Part shown: piece after piece, positions 17,872 to 25,409 of the stretch
Position numbering within the stretch: position 1 is the stretch's first letter
How the letters are laid out: each line of letters starts with the position of its first letter
NCBI RefSeq assembly: GCF_015354245.1
Contig: NZ_JADKYZ010000001.1
Span: 1 to 64,000, forward strand
From: Diaphorobacter caeni
GTDB lineage: Bacteria > Pseudomonadota > Gammaproteobacteria > Burkholderiales > Burkholderiaceae_C
Length of the DNA stretch: 64,000 nucleotides
Direction of reading: 5' to 3'
Notes under the pieces: model-generated
What the model was told of the DNA's origin: nothing
Database searches by the model: none
What the model saw: only the letters and a program-made list of their open reading frames with translations
Program-made: the position numbers and the translations under genes

Positions 17872-18798
17872 TCAGAGCTTCACGAAGATCCAGACGATCC
17901 CCGCCAGCGCCGCCAGCATGAGTCCGAACTTGGTGAGCTTGTAGGCCGTCTTGTTCCATGCCTTGAAACGGCGGCGGTACTGGCCTGCGTAGAACGAGAT
18001 CTTGAACAGGCGGCTGATCAGCCCGCGCGGGTCGCCTTCGTTGTTGGGCGAGCTTGCGGCGGCCACGACGTTCTTGCCAAGCCAGCGGTTGAGCCATTGC
18101 GCGAAGCCGTTGGTCATCGGGCGCTCCACGTCGCAGAACAGCACGATGCGGTTGCCGTCGGTGCGGTTTTCGGCCCAGTGCATGTAGGTCTCGTCGAAGA
18201 TCACGCCTTCGCCTTCGCGCCAGCTGTAGGGCTGGCCGTCCACCGAGATCATGCAGCGGTCGTCGTTCGGCGACAGCAGGCCGAGGTGATAGCGCAGCGA
18301 GCCCGAATAGGGGTCACGGTGCAGGTTGAGCTTGGCGCCCGGCGGCAGCTCGGCGAACATCGCCGCCTTCACCGTCGGGATCTTCGCGACGAGCGAGGTG
18401 GTCACCGGGCACAGTTCCATGGCCGAGGGATGGGCGTCGCCGTACCACTTGAGATAAAAGCGCTTCCAGCCGGTCTTGAAGAACGAGTTGAAGCCCGCGT
18501 CGTCATTGTTCGCGGCGGCCTTGATCTGCATGTTCCTCTGCAGATTGACCGCCTCCTCGCGGATCTCGCGCCAGTTGGCTTGCAGCGGCTCCAGCTCGGG
18601 GAAGGTGCTCACCGGCAGATACGGCGTGCGCGGCACCTTGGAGAAGGCGAGCATGAACACGTTGATGGGCGCGGTGAAGGTCGAGTGATCGAACAGCTGC
18701 CGCAGCGCCTTGTGCCGCACCTTGCCGCGCAGGTGCATGTACAGGCCGCACAGCGGGAAGAGAAGAAGGACGAAAAGAAGAATGAATTTCCAGGCCAT
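17872..18798 (-). CDS. lpxO: Lipid A hydroxylase LpxO-like Fe(II)/2-oxoglutarate enzyme
   Basis: A 308-residue aspartyl/asparaginyl beta-hydroxylase-fold enzyme. A transmembrane helix at about 4-21 anchors it, and a second hydrophobic segment lies at about 284-303. The iron-binding facial triad is visible as H160-x-D162 and H207 (LNLHRDPYSG and ETYMHWAEN), with conserved Arg residues downstream for 2-oxoglutarate. LpxO hydroxylates the secondary acyl chain of lipid A at the inner membrane. The open frame runs 222 bases further upstream, but the ATG at 18798 starts the membrane segment and matches family length. The gene is convergent with the metalloprotease. The assignment to LpxO rather than another family hydroxylase rests on size and the N-terminal anchor. 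Confidence 0.85.
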   Translation of the reverse strand: MAWKFILLFVLLLFPLCGLYMHLRGKVRHKALRQLFDHSTFTAPINVFMLAFSKVPRTPYLPVSTFPELEPLQANWREIREEAVNLQRNMQIKAAANNDDAGFNSFFKTGWKRFYLKWYGDAHPSAMELCPVTTSLVAKIPTVKAAMFAELPPGAKLNLHRDPYSGSLRYHLGLLSPNDDRCMISVDGQPYSWREGEGVIFDETYMHWAENRTDGNRIVLFCDVERPMTNGFAQWLNRWLGKNVVAAASSPNNEGDPRGLISRLFKISFYAGQYRRRFKAWNKTAYKLTKFGLMLAALAGIVWIFVKL

Positions 18799-18952
18799 GG
18801 GAGCACCGCGTGGGTCTTGCGCGGGCCCGAGGCCCGTCAGCGTCTGATGGACGGCCCGGCCGGGGCGGCGGGCGAATTCGGCCATCAGGGCTGCCAGTTT
18901 AGCGGTTTGACCGCGACCTGTGGATGGGGCGCGTTTCAGCCGGCCCGCGCGC

Positions 18953-19300
18953 CTACAGCAATCGCGTCCCCAGCGGCACGTCCTTGTCCGGCACGCACAG
19001 CGCCACGTCACCATCCGCATTGTGAAATCCGGTGACGAGGCATTCGCTCATCAGAGGGCCGATCTGCTTCTTGGGGAAGTTGACGACGGCGACGACGAGG
19101 CGGCCCACCAGCGCCTCGGGCTGGTAGAGCGTTGTGATCTGTGCGCTCGACTTGCGCACGCCGAGCTCAGGCCCGAAATCGACCTGCAGCCGGTAGGCCG
19201 GTTTGCGCGCTTCCTTGAACACTTCGGCCGACACGATGCGCCCGACGCGCAGCTCGACTTTCATGAAATCGTTCCAGCTGATTTCTTCCATGATGTGCAT
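18953..19300 (-). CDS. CsaA-like tRNA-binding-domain protein
   Basis: A 115-residue single-domain protein with the EMAP-II/CsaA oligonucleotide-binding fold: the opening FMKVELRVGRI, a central KSSAQIT, the conserved VAVVNFPKKQIGPLMSE segment and the closing VPLGTRL. CsaA proteins form dimers and bind tRNA; a chaperone role was proposed in Bacillus. The frame begins at 19300, but an ATG three codons later (19291) is equally plausible. It is encoded on the same strand as lpxO, about 150 bp upstream of it, and diverges from the THUMP methyltransferase gene. Confidence 0.88.
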   Translation of the reverse strand: MHIMEEISWNDFMKVELRVGRIVSAEVFKEARKPAYRLQVDFGPELGVRKSSAQITTLYQPEALVGRLVVAVVNFPKKQIGPLMSECLVTGFHNADGDVALCVPDKDVPLGTRLL

Positions 19301-19418
19301 GACTCCTTTGATGCCTCGAATCTAAAGCCGTGGCATGCTCCCATTTGTAGAGCAACGCTTGAGCTTTCTTCCTGCATTTACCTCGGACAAGCGCAAACGC
19401 GTATCCTTGCGCTCTTCT

Positions 19419-20708
19419 ATGAATCCATTGCACTTGTTTTTACCTTGCGCCGCGGGCGTCGAGGGTTTTCTGGCGGACGAAGTTCACGCCATCACCGGCT
19501 ACAGCGGCCACGACCTGATGGTGGCCCGGGGCGGGGTGCTGGTGCGCGGCAGCTGGCGCGATGCCATGCTGCTCAATCTGCACAGCCGTCTGGCGCAGCG
19601 CGTGCTGGTGCAGCTGTCGCAGACCATGTACCGCAGCGAGAACGATCTCTACCGCGCCGCCAGCGAGGTGGCGTGGGAGATCTGGTTCACCACGCGCGAG
19701 ACCTTCAAGATCGAGATGACGGCGCAGCACTGCCCGCTCACCAGCCTGAATTTCGCCGCGCTGCGCGTGAAGGACGCGATCGCCGATCGCTTCCGCGCCA
19801 AGAAGCAGGACCAGCGCCCCAGCGTCGAGACCCGCCACCCGGACGTGCGCGTGCACGTGCACCTGACGACCGACGAGGCCACGATCTACATCGACACCTC
19901 GGGCGAGGCGCTGTTCAAGCGCGGCTGGCGCGAGGACAAGGGCGATGCGCCGCTCAAGGAAACGCTGGCCGCGGCGATGATCGCCGCCACCGGCTGGGAC
20001 CCGCACGGCAACGACCCCCAGCCGCTGTACGACCCCTGCTGCGGCTCGGGCACGGTGGTGATCGAGGCCGCGCAGATCGCGCGCCGCATTCCGGCGGGCA
20101 TTCTGCGCCGCTTCGCGTTCGAGAAGCTGGTGCCGTTTCAGAAGCATGTCTGGGACGCGATGCTCGACGAGGCCGAGGCGCGCATCCTGCCCGGGAGCCC
20201 GGTGGGCATCTACGGCTCGGACATCTCGTTTCGCATGGTCGATTTCGCGGGCAACAACGCCGAGCGCGCCGGCGTGGCGGAAACCATTCAGCTGCGTGGC
20301 GGCGATGCCCTGCAGCGCATGCCGCCCTGCGAGCAGCCGGGCCTGATGCTGCTGAATCCGCCCTACGGCGAGCGCATCGCGGCGGCCGGTTCCGCCGGTC
20401 GCAATTCGCAGGAACGCATGGACGTTGTCGAGCGCTCGGGCCGTGAAACCGCGCAGACCGAGGACGGCGTCGAGTTCTTCAGCCAGCTCGCGTCGCACTG
20501 GAAGAAGAACTACAGCGGCTGGAGCGCCTACATGCTCACGCCCGATCTCAAGCTGCCAGGCAAGATGCGCCTCAAGGAGTCGCGCCGCACGCCGATGTGG
20601 AACGGCCCCATCGAATGCCGACTGTTCCGCTTCGACATGATCAAGGGCGCGGTCAAGCAGCGCAAGCCGTCGGAAGGCGCTGCGGACGGCGGAGCAGCGG
20701 CGCGATGA
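19419..20708 (+). CDS. THUMP-domain class I rRNA methyltransferase (RlmL-like)
   Basis: A 429-residue SAM-dependent methyltransferase. The N-terminal part (about 1-160) contains a ferredoxin-like/THUMP RNA-binding module, and the C-terminal Rossmann domain has the SAM motif DPCCGSGT and the catalytic LLNPPYGER (N6/N2-type NPPY). This architecture matches the N-terminal half of RlmL (23S rRNA G2445 N2-methyltransferase) or the YpsC/RlmL family; the RlmK half is absent. The frame opens at 19335, but the ATG at 19419 gives the family N-terminus LHLFLPCAAGVEG. Its stop overlaps the start of the PIN-domain gene (ATGA), so the two genes are translationally coupled. Confidence 0.9.
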   Translation: MNPLHLFLPCAAGVEGFLADEVHAITGYSGHDLMVARGGVLVRGSWRDAMLLNLHSRLAQRVLVQLSQTMYRSENDLYRAASEVAWEIWFTTRETFKIEMTAQHCPLTSLNFAALRVKDAIADRFRAKKQDQRPSVETRHPDVRVHVHLTTDEATIYIDTSGEALFKRGWREDKGDAPLKETLAAAMIAATGWDPHGNDPQPLYDPCCGSGTVVIEAAQIARRIPAGILRRFAFEKLVPFQKHVWDAMLDEAEARILPGSPVGIYGSDISFRMVDFAGNNAERAGVAETIQLRGGDALQRMPPCEQPGLMLLNPPYGERIAAAGSAGRNSQERMDVVERSGRETAQTEDGVEFFSQLASHWKKNYSGWSAYMLTPDLKLPGKMRLKESRRTPMWNGPIECRLFRFDMIKGAVKQRKPSEGAADGGAAAR

Positions 20709-21220
20709 AGATCGTTCTTCGCTGGCCGCAATGCAATGACGGTTATGAGGGCGCCACACCGCGCCCGCTGGTGCTGGACACCAACGTGGTGCTCGACATG
20801 CTGATCTTCGACGATCCGCACATCCCGCCGATCCGAGAACTGGTGGCCGAGGGCCAACTGCGCTGGATCGCAGACCAGGCCCAGCGCATTGAGCTCGAGC
20901 GCGTGCTGCAGTACAGCCAGATCGCGCCGCGCGTGGCTTTCTACGGCAAGACGGTGGAGGGCGTGCTCGCGGCGTTCGACGCGGCGGTCGAGTACCTGCC
21001 TGAGGCGCCGAAGATCCGCTTCACCTGCACCGACCCGGACGACCAGCATTTTCTGGATCTGGCGAGCGCGCATCAGGCTTTGCTCGTGAGCAAGGACAAG
21101 GCGGTGCTCAAGCTGCGCAAGCGTGTTGCGCAATATTACGGCGCGACCGTCGGTAATATCGTGGAATACGACAAAGTCGCCAAAGCCGATGCGATGGAGG
21201 AAGCGGCGCTGGCCGACTGA
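20705..21220 (+). CDS. PIN-domain protein (putative toxin/RNase, COG1569-like)
   Basis: A 171-residue PIN-domain protein with acidic residues expected to bind metal: D25 in VLDTNVVLDML, a central Glu in the IELERVL helix, and the C-terminal CTDPDDQHFLDLA segment. Annotation systems call this family a toxin component of a toxin-antitoxin pair, but no antitoxin gene is adjacent: upstream is the coupled methyltransferase, downstream a hydrolase. Translational coupling to an rRNA methyltransferase instead suggests a housekeeping RNA-processing role. The ATG at 20705 is set by the ATGA overlap. Confidence 0.82.
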   Translation: MKIVLRWPQCNDGYEGATPRPLVLDTNVVLDMLIFDDPHIPPIRELVAEGQLRWIADQAQRIELERVLQYSQIAPRVAFYGKTVEGVLAAFDAAVEYLPEAPKIRFTCTDPDDQHFLDLASAHQALLVSKDKAVLKLRKRVAQYYGATVGNIVEYDKVAKADAMEEAALAD

Positions 21221-21250
21221 GATCGCCCGACTCTTTCAGATTGAACGAAC

Positions 21251-22084
21251 ATGAGCGCCCCCATTTCCACCAGCCACGATACGCCGTCACCGGTTCAGGT
21301 GCGGGACCACTGGGTCCAGACGCCACAGGGCCGCATGTTCGTGCGCGCGTGGTCTCCCGCCGGGGGCGGCACGCTGGCGCCCATCCTCATGTTCCACGAC
21401 TCTTTGGGCGCGGTGAGCCTGTGGCGCGATTTCCCGCGAGCGCTCAGCGTGGCGACCGGGCGTACGGTCTACGCCTACGACCGGCTCGGTTTCGGCCAGT
21501 CCGACGCGCGCACGGACCAGCCTTCGCTGCATTTCGTGTTTGAAGAGGCGGGCAAGCATTTCCCCCGGCTGCGCGAGCAGCTCGGCATCGAGCGCTTTGT
21601 CGTGCTCGGCCACAGCGTGGGCGGCGGCATGGCCGTGTGCTCGGCGGCATCGGCGCCGCAGGACTGTGATGCGGTGATCACCATCGGCGCGCAGGCGTTC
21701 GTGGAGGAGTGCACCAAGCAGGGCATCCGCGAGGCGCAGAGCGTGTACTCCGATGCCACGCAGTTCGCACGCCTGGCGCGCTACCACGGCGACAAAACCC
21801 GCTGGGTGCTCGACGCGTGGATCGAAAGCTGGCTGCACCCCGACTTTGCGGACTGGTCCATCAAGGAGCAACTGCCGCTGCTGCGCTGCCCCACGCTCGC
21901 ACTGCACGGGGAACTGGACGAGTACGGCTCGTCCATTCAGCCCGAGATCATCGCGGGCCTGAGCGGCGGCGAACCCTCGCGCATGGTGCTGCTGCGCGGG
22001 CTGGGGCATGTGCCTTACCGCGACGACGAGGCCCTGGTGGTCGCCCATATCGCCGATTTTTTGCGGGAGCACGCCGCCCGCTGA
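21251..22084 (+). CDS. Alpha/beta-hydrolase
   Basis: A 277-residue alpha/beta-hydrolase-fold enzyme. The nucleophile elbow GHSVGGG places the catalytic Ser at 122; the acid is probably in GELDEYG and the His in GLGHVPYRD near the C-terminus. The early HDSLGAVSLWRDFP segment forms the oxyanion region. No signal peptide is present, so it is cytoplasmic. The substrate cannot be told from the sequence; close relatives include esterases and C-C bond hydrolases. It lies 30 bp after the PIN gene, which would allow co-transcription. Confidence 0.88.
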   Translation: MSAPISTSHDTPSPVQVRDHWVQTPQGRMFVRAWSPAGGGTLAPILMFHDSLGAVSLWRDFPRALSVATGRTVYAYDRLGFGQSDARTDQPSLHFVFEEAGKHFPRLREQLGIERFVVLGHSVGGGMAVCSAASAPQDCDAVITIGAQAFVEECTKQGIREAQSVYSDATQFARLARYHGDKTRWVLDAWIESWLHPDFADWSIKEQLPLLRCPTLALHGELDEYGSSIQPEIIAGLSGGEPSRMVLLRGLGHVPYRDDEALVVAHIADFLREHAAR

Positions 22085-22199
22085 CAGAGGGCGGTGTTGC
22101 GCAGCAACCACCCAAGGCACGCTGGGCCGATCCGCACGGAGGGGCCGGATTCTCCTAAAATTCCCTCAGTTCTGTGATTGACGGGCGCTTGGCGCCCAT

Positions 22200-22297
22200 G
22201 GGGACGACCCCGGGCGGCAGCCGATTCAAAGCGGCCGCACTTGCGCACTCACTTTTTTCCTTCTGGGACGACCCGGTCACTCTCTTTTTTCAAGGAG
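22200..22297 (+). promoter_or_regulatory. Guanidine-II (mini-ykkC) riboswitch
   Basis: Two short hairpins each display the tetraloop ACGA closed by G-C pairs: GGGG-ACGA-CCCC at 22200-22211 and GGG-ACGA-CCC at 22265-22274. This twin ACGR-loop layout is the hallmark of the mini-ykkC class, which binds free guanidinium. A linker of about 53 bases, slightly long for the class, includes TTCCTT that could pair with the ribosome binding site AAGGAG near 22292-22297. That is the expected off-state; ligand-bound hairpins would free translation of the downstream exporter. The gene it precedes, gdx, is a classic target. Confidence 0.85.
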
Positions 22298-22303
22298 TCT
22301 GTC

Positions 22304-22621
22304 ATGGCATGGGTCTATCTTCTTCTCGCGGGTCTGCTCGAAATCGTCTGGGCGTTTTCCATGAAGCAGTCGCACGGTTTCACGCGGCTGTGGCCGAGCG
22401 TCATCACCATCACCACCATGATCGCGAGCTTTGGCTTGCTGTCGGTGGCGATGCGCAGCCTGCCGCTGGGCACGGCCTACACGATATGGACCGGCATCGG
22501 CGCGGTGGGCGCCTTCGTGGTGGGCGTGCTGTTTCTGGGTGAGCATCTCACGCTGATGCGGGTGGGCGCTGCGGTGCTGATCGTCTCGGGGCTGGTGCTG
22601 ATGAAGCTCTCTTCCAGCTGA
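22304..22621 (+). CDS. gdx: Guanidinium exporter Gdx (SugE), SMR family
   Basis: A 105-residue small multidrug resistance protein with four transmembrane helices at roughly 2-21, 28-48, 56-76 and 82-102. The essential proton/substrate carboxylate is E13 in LLAGLLEIVW, and W16 marks the guanidinium-selective Gdx subtype rather than EmrE; the GTAYTIWTGIGAVG segment is also as in SugE. It functions as a dual-topology dimer exchanging guanidinium for protons at the inner membrane. The ATG at 22304 follows AAGGAG seven bases upstream, inside the regulatory element described above. The upstream in-frame ATG at 22178 would read through that RNA and is rejected. Confidence 0.95.
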   Translation: MAWVYLLLAGLLEIVWAFSMKQSHGFTRLWPSVITITTMIASFGLLSVAMRSLPLGTAYTIWTGIGAVGAFVVGVLFLGEHLTLMRVGAAVLIVSGLVLMKLSSS

Positions 22622-22779
22622 GTCCGCTCTGACACAATTTTTGACCTATGCGGCGCAGGCCTGGAGGGCCAGTCTCCGCAGGGCCACCTCACTCGGCGTA
22701 CAGTTCAGGGATGGCGCACAAAAGGCGCTAAAGTTTTGTCCTTGATCCATTCCAGCCAATTGTTTCCTTTCACACTGCC

Positions 22780-24081
22780 ATGTCCAATCTGATCGTGCAC
22801 GGCGGCAAGCCGCTGCGCGGGCGCATCACGCCGTCCGCCAACAAGAACGCGGTGCTTCCCATTCTCTGCGCCACCTTGCTCACCTCCGAGCCGCTCAAGC
22901 TGATCGGAGTCCCGGACATCACGGACGTGCGCAAGATCCTCGACATCTACCGCGAACTCGGCAGCGACGTGCAGTGGGACCGTGAGACCGGCACGCTGTC
23001 GCTGCACCACAAGAACACCCATTTCGACCCGGCCAAGCACCATCTGCCCGAGGAAATGCGCTCGTCCATCATGCTGGTGCCGCCGCTGCTCGCGCGCTTT
23101 GGCGTGGCGCGGCTGGAGGACAACGTCAAGGGCTGCACGCTCGGCGTGCGCGAGATCGATCCGCACGTCGAAGTGTTCCGCAACTTCGGCGGGCTGGTCG
23201 AGCGCTCGCTGGGCTCGCTGCTGATCCACCGCGACGGCCCGCTCAAGGCCGTCAAGCACTGGCTGGACTACGCCTCGGTCACGACGACCGAGAACTTCGT
23301 GCTCTGCGCCGTGGCGGCCGATGGCACCTCGACGCTCAACAACGCCGCATCCGAGCCCCATGTGCAGGAGTTCTGCCGCTTCATGCAGATGCTGGGCGCG
23401 CAGATCAAGGGCATCGGCACCTCGCGCGTCACGGTGATCGGCGGCGCTCCGCTGGGGGGCGGCGAATTCCGTTTCGACGAGGATTTCCACGAAATCACCA
23501 CCTTCCTCGCACTCGGCGCCATCACGGGCGGCGACGTGATCGTGAAGAACTCCGCGCCCGACAATTTCCCGCTGATCGACCGCACCTTCGCCAAGTTCGG
23601 TGTGCATGTGGAGCACAAGGACGGCTGGTCGCGCGCATGGCGCGACGGCCCGCTCAAGGTGCAGACCCCGTTCACGAGCAACACCTTGACCAAGGTCGAG
23701 GCCGCACCGTGGCCTTATTTCCCGGTCGACCTGCTGCCGATCTTCATCGCGCTCGGCGTCTCGGCCGAGGGCAACGCGATGTTCTGGAACAAGGTCTACG
23801 ACGGCGCGCTTGGCTGGACCGGAGAGCTCTCCAAGTTCGGCGCCCACGTCTTCTCGTCCGACCCGCACCGCATCATCACCTTCGGCGGCAGCAAGCTCGC
23901 GCCCGCCACGGTGGAGAGCCCCTACATCATCCGCGTGGCGATCGCGCTGTTCATGGTGGCCGCCAGCATCCAGGGCCGCAGCGAAATCCGCAACGCCACC
24001 CCCATCCGCCGCGCCCATCCCAGCTTTGTGGAAAACCTGCGCAGCCTCGGCGCCCAGGTGGAGTGGACCGAAGAGGAATGA
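22780..24081 (+). CDS. MurA-family enolpyruvyl transferase (UDP-GlcNAc carboxyvinyltransferase-like)
   Basis: A 433-residue EPSP-synthase-fold enzyme resembling MurA, which moves enolpyruvate from PEP to UDP-GlcNAc in peptidoglycan synthesis. Family residues are retained: K22-N23 in NKNAVLP, R94 in MRSSIM, the catalytic-loop Cys C119 in KGCTLGVRE (E. coli C115), and the Asp in FPVDLLP. The surrounding sequence, for example GVREIDPHVEVF instead of GARPVDLHI, departs from standard MurA. Standard betaproteobacterial murA normally lies beside hisG and mla genes, whereas this copy stands alone behind gdx. It may be a second, specialised MurA paralogue. A strong terminator follows. Confidence 0.8.
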   Translation: MSNLIVHGGKPLRGRITPSANKNAVLPILCATLLTSEPLKLIGVPDITDVRKILDIYRELGSDVQWDRETGTLSLHHKNTHFDPAKHHLPEEMRSSIMLVPPLLARFGVARLEDNVKGCTLGVREIDPHVEVFRNFGGLVERSLGSLLIHRDGPLKAVKHWLDYASVTTTENFVLCAVAADGTSTLNNAASEPHVQEFCRFMQMLGAQIKGIGTSRVTVIGGAPLGGGEFRFDEDFHEITTFLALGAITGGDVIVKNSAPDNFPLIDRTFAKFGVHVEHKDGWSRAWRDGPLKVQTPFTSNTLTKVEAAPWPYFPVDLLPIFIALGVSAEGNAMFWNKVYDGALGWTGELSKFGAHVFSSDPHRIITFGGSKLAPATVESPYIIRVAIALFMVAASIQGRSEIRNATPIRRAHPSFVENLRSLGAQVEWTEEE

Positions 24082-24105
24082 TCCATCCCTGATGGCGGTG
24101 GCTGA

Positions 24106-24148
24106 AAGCGGCCCTTGCTCCTGAATGCGGGCAAGGGCCGCTTCGTTT
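24106..24148 (+). terminator. Rho-independent terminator after the MurA-like gene
   Basis: Thirteen-base complementary arms, 24106-24118 and 24131-24143, enclose a 12-base loop and are followed by C-G-TTTT. It ends the MurA-like transcript and separates it from the micro-ORF promoter downstream. Confidence 0.88.
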
Positions 24149-24178
24149 TGAGAGCGCCTGGAAATTTTCTAAGTAGTA

Positions 24179-24257
24179 ACCCTATGAGTCTGGATGGCAT
24201 TTGTAACCGTCGGATTGGTGCAAACCCTATATCGGTTTATACTTAGGTTCATAGGGT
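24179..24257. promoter_or_regulatory. ACCCTAT repeats around the micro-ORF promoter (possible operator)
   Basis: ACCCTATGA at 24179-24187 is mirrored by TCATAGGGT at 24249-24257, and a third copy ACCCTAT lies at 24224-24230, inside the promoter spacer. Such phased repeats around a -35/-10 pair suggest binding by a regulator; the IclR gene 330 bp downstream is one candidate, but this is inference. Confidence 0.45.
24215..24243 (+). promoter_or_regulatory. Sigma-70 promoter for the micro-ORF transcript
   Basis: A -35 element TTGGTG at 24215-24220 and a -10 element TATACT at 24238-24243 are separated by 17 bases, close to the vegetative consensus and in an AT-rich island. Transcription would begin near 24250 and run to the terminator at about 24503, giving a transcript of about 250 bases. 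Confidence 0.65.
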
Positions 24258-24341
24258 AAACACTTGGTTTCTTCCCTAGCAAAAGCGATGTACGAGATGC
24301 ACACCGCAATTTGCCCTCTAGGCATCTCATGGAGTCACACC

Positions 24342-24419
24342 ATGCGTTACGTTATCGAATCGTTGATCGAATTCATTCAAGAAGCTCGCGAAGCTCACCT
24401 GGAAATCGCGAACCAGTAA
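24342..24419 (+). CDS. 25-residue micro-protein, unknown function
   Basis: A tiny ORF with every expression signal: a promoter at 24215-24243, GGAG at 24331-24334 seven bases before the ATG, and a terminator downstream. The product opens MRYVIESLIEF, continues with QEAREAHLEIANQ, and should form a single amphipathic helix with hydrophobic positions on one face and Glu/Arg on the other; it could lie on a membrane or pack against a partner. A seven-base hairpin (24294-24300 with 24322-24328) ends three bases before the GGAG and may regulate translation. I do not recognise the family. The transcript could equally be a regulatory RNA, or both. Confidence 0.55.
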   Translation: MRYVIESLIEFIQEAREAHLEIANQ

Positions 24420-24432
24420 ATTCGCGTGTTGC

Positions 24433-24456
24433 CGCATCGCAGTGTCTTGCGATGCG
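24433..24456 (+). other. Perfect nine-base hairpin after the micro-ORF
   Basis: CGCATCGCA at 24433-24441 pairs with TGCGATGCG at 24448-24456 around a six-base loop. It has no T-tract and precedes the real terminator, so it may protect the 3-prime end of the short transcript or form an RNA functional domain. Confidence 0.6.
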
Positions 24457-24471
24457 AACAACGAGAGTCAG

Positions 24472-24503
24472 GCTCCACCGTTCATGCGCTGGAGCTTTTC
24501 TTT
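24472..24503 (+). terminator. Terminator of the micro-ORF transcript
   Basis: GCTCCA at 24472-24477 pairs with TGGAGC at 24490-24495, followed by TTTTCTTTT. It separates the micro-ORF from the IclR gene, whose ATG lies 80 bases further on. Confidence 0.75.
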
Positions 24504-24584
24504 TGCCCGTTTCCGTTGGATCTTTGACTAGAATTTGGGAAATCGAGACGCGGGTCTCATACTCAAAACAATCAAAGGCCATCC

Positions 24585-25367
24585 ATGAATTCCGAAGCAG
24601 ACGGCAAACTGGTCAGTGCGCTGGTGCGCGGCGTGTCCATCCTCGGTTGTTTCTCCAACAAGCGTCAGGAGCTCAGCGGCAAGGAGCTCATGGACCTCAC
24701 GGGCCTGCCCAAGCCCACGCTGTTCCGGCTGACCGACACGCTCTGCGAGCTGGGACTGCTGCGGTATTCGGAGCGCCTGTCCAAGTTCGTGCCGGGGATC
24801 GGACTGCTCAATCTCTCATCGCCCGTGCTCGCGCGCATGCATCTGCGGCAGTTTGCGCGTCCGCAGATGATGGAGTTGGCCAACCACATCGGCGGGCAGA
24901 TCCAGATCGGTGTCGGCGCGGGCCGGACGCTGGTGCTGGTCGAGCTGGCCAATGGCATGGACAACAAGGTGTTCACGCCGCAGATAGGCGTCGGCATGTC
25001 GCTCTCGCGCACCGCTACGGGCCGGGCGTATCTGCTGTGCCTCCCCGAAGCGGAGCGAGAAGCCTATCTTGCGGAGCTGGCCGAGCGCGAACCGGAGCGC
25101 GCCGTGCAGTTGCGCGAGCGACTGGCGGACGCGCGCGAAGACCTCGCCACCCACGGCTTCTGCCGCAGCCATGGTGATCTGCACCGCGAGATCCAGTCGA
25201 TCGCCGTGCCGCTGTCGCAGCCCATCGACGGCGAGCGCTGGGTGATCGCCGCCTCCGTGCCGACCTACAACCCCAAGAGCCGCGAACTGGAGTCCGACGT
25301 GGGCCCGCGCCTGATCTCGCTGGTGCGATCGATGGAGGGCGTGCTCGGCGCGTCCAGCCTCTACTAG
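24585..25367 (+). CDS. IclR-family transcriptional regulator
   Basis: A 260-residue IclR-type regulator. Residues about 10-70 form the winged helix (RGVSILGCFSNKRQELSGKELMDLTGLPKPTLF is the recognisable stretch), and about 85-255 the effector-binding GAF-like domain with IGVGMSLSRTATGRAYL and SVPTYN motifs. IclR proteins typically control catabolism of aromatic or fatty acids and bind small carboxylates. It heads the cluster of acyl-CoA genes and lies 42 bp before the CoA-transferase gene, so it most likely regulates part or all of that cluster. Confidence 0.92.
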   Translation: MNSEADGKLVSALVRGVSILGCFSNKRQELSGKELMDLTGLPKPTLFRLTDTLCELGLLRYSERLSKFVPGIGLLNLSSPVLARMHLRQFARPQMMELANHIGGQIQIGVGAGRTLVLVELANGMDNKVFTPQIGVGMSLSRTATGRAYLLCLPEAEREAYLAELAEREPERAVQLRERLADAREDLATHGFCRSHGDLHREIQSIAVPLSQPIDGERWVIAASVPTYNPKSRELESDVGPRLISLVRSMEGVLGASSLY

Positions 25368-25409
25368 AACGACGCTTCGCCCGAACCACCCACAAGAGGA
25401 GACAAGACA

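Noticed and set aside
20705-21220. A toxin-antitoxin locus around the PIN gene
   Set aside because: No small antitoxin gene is found upstream or downstream; the neighbours are a methyltransferase and a hydrolase.
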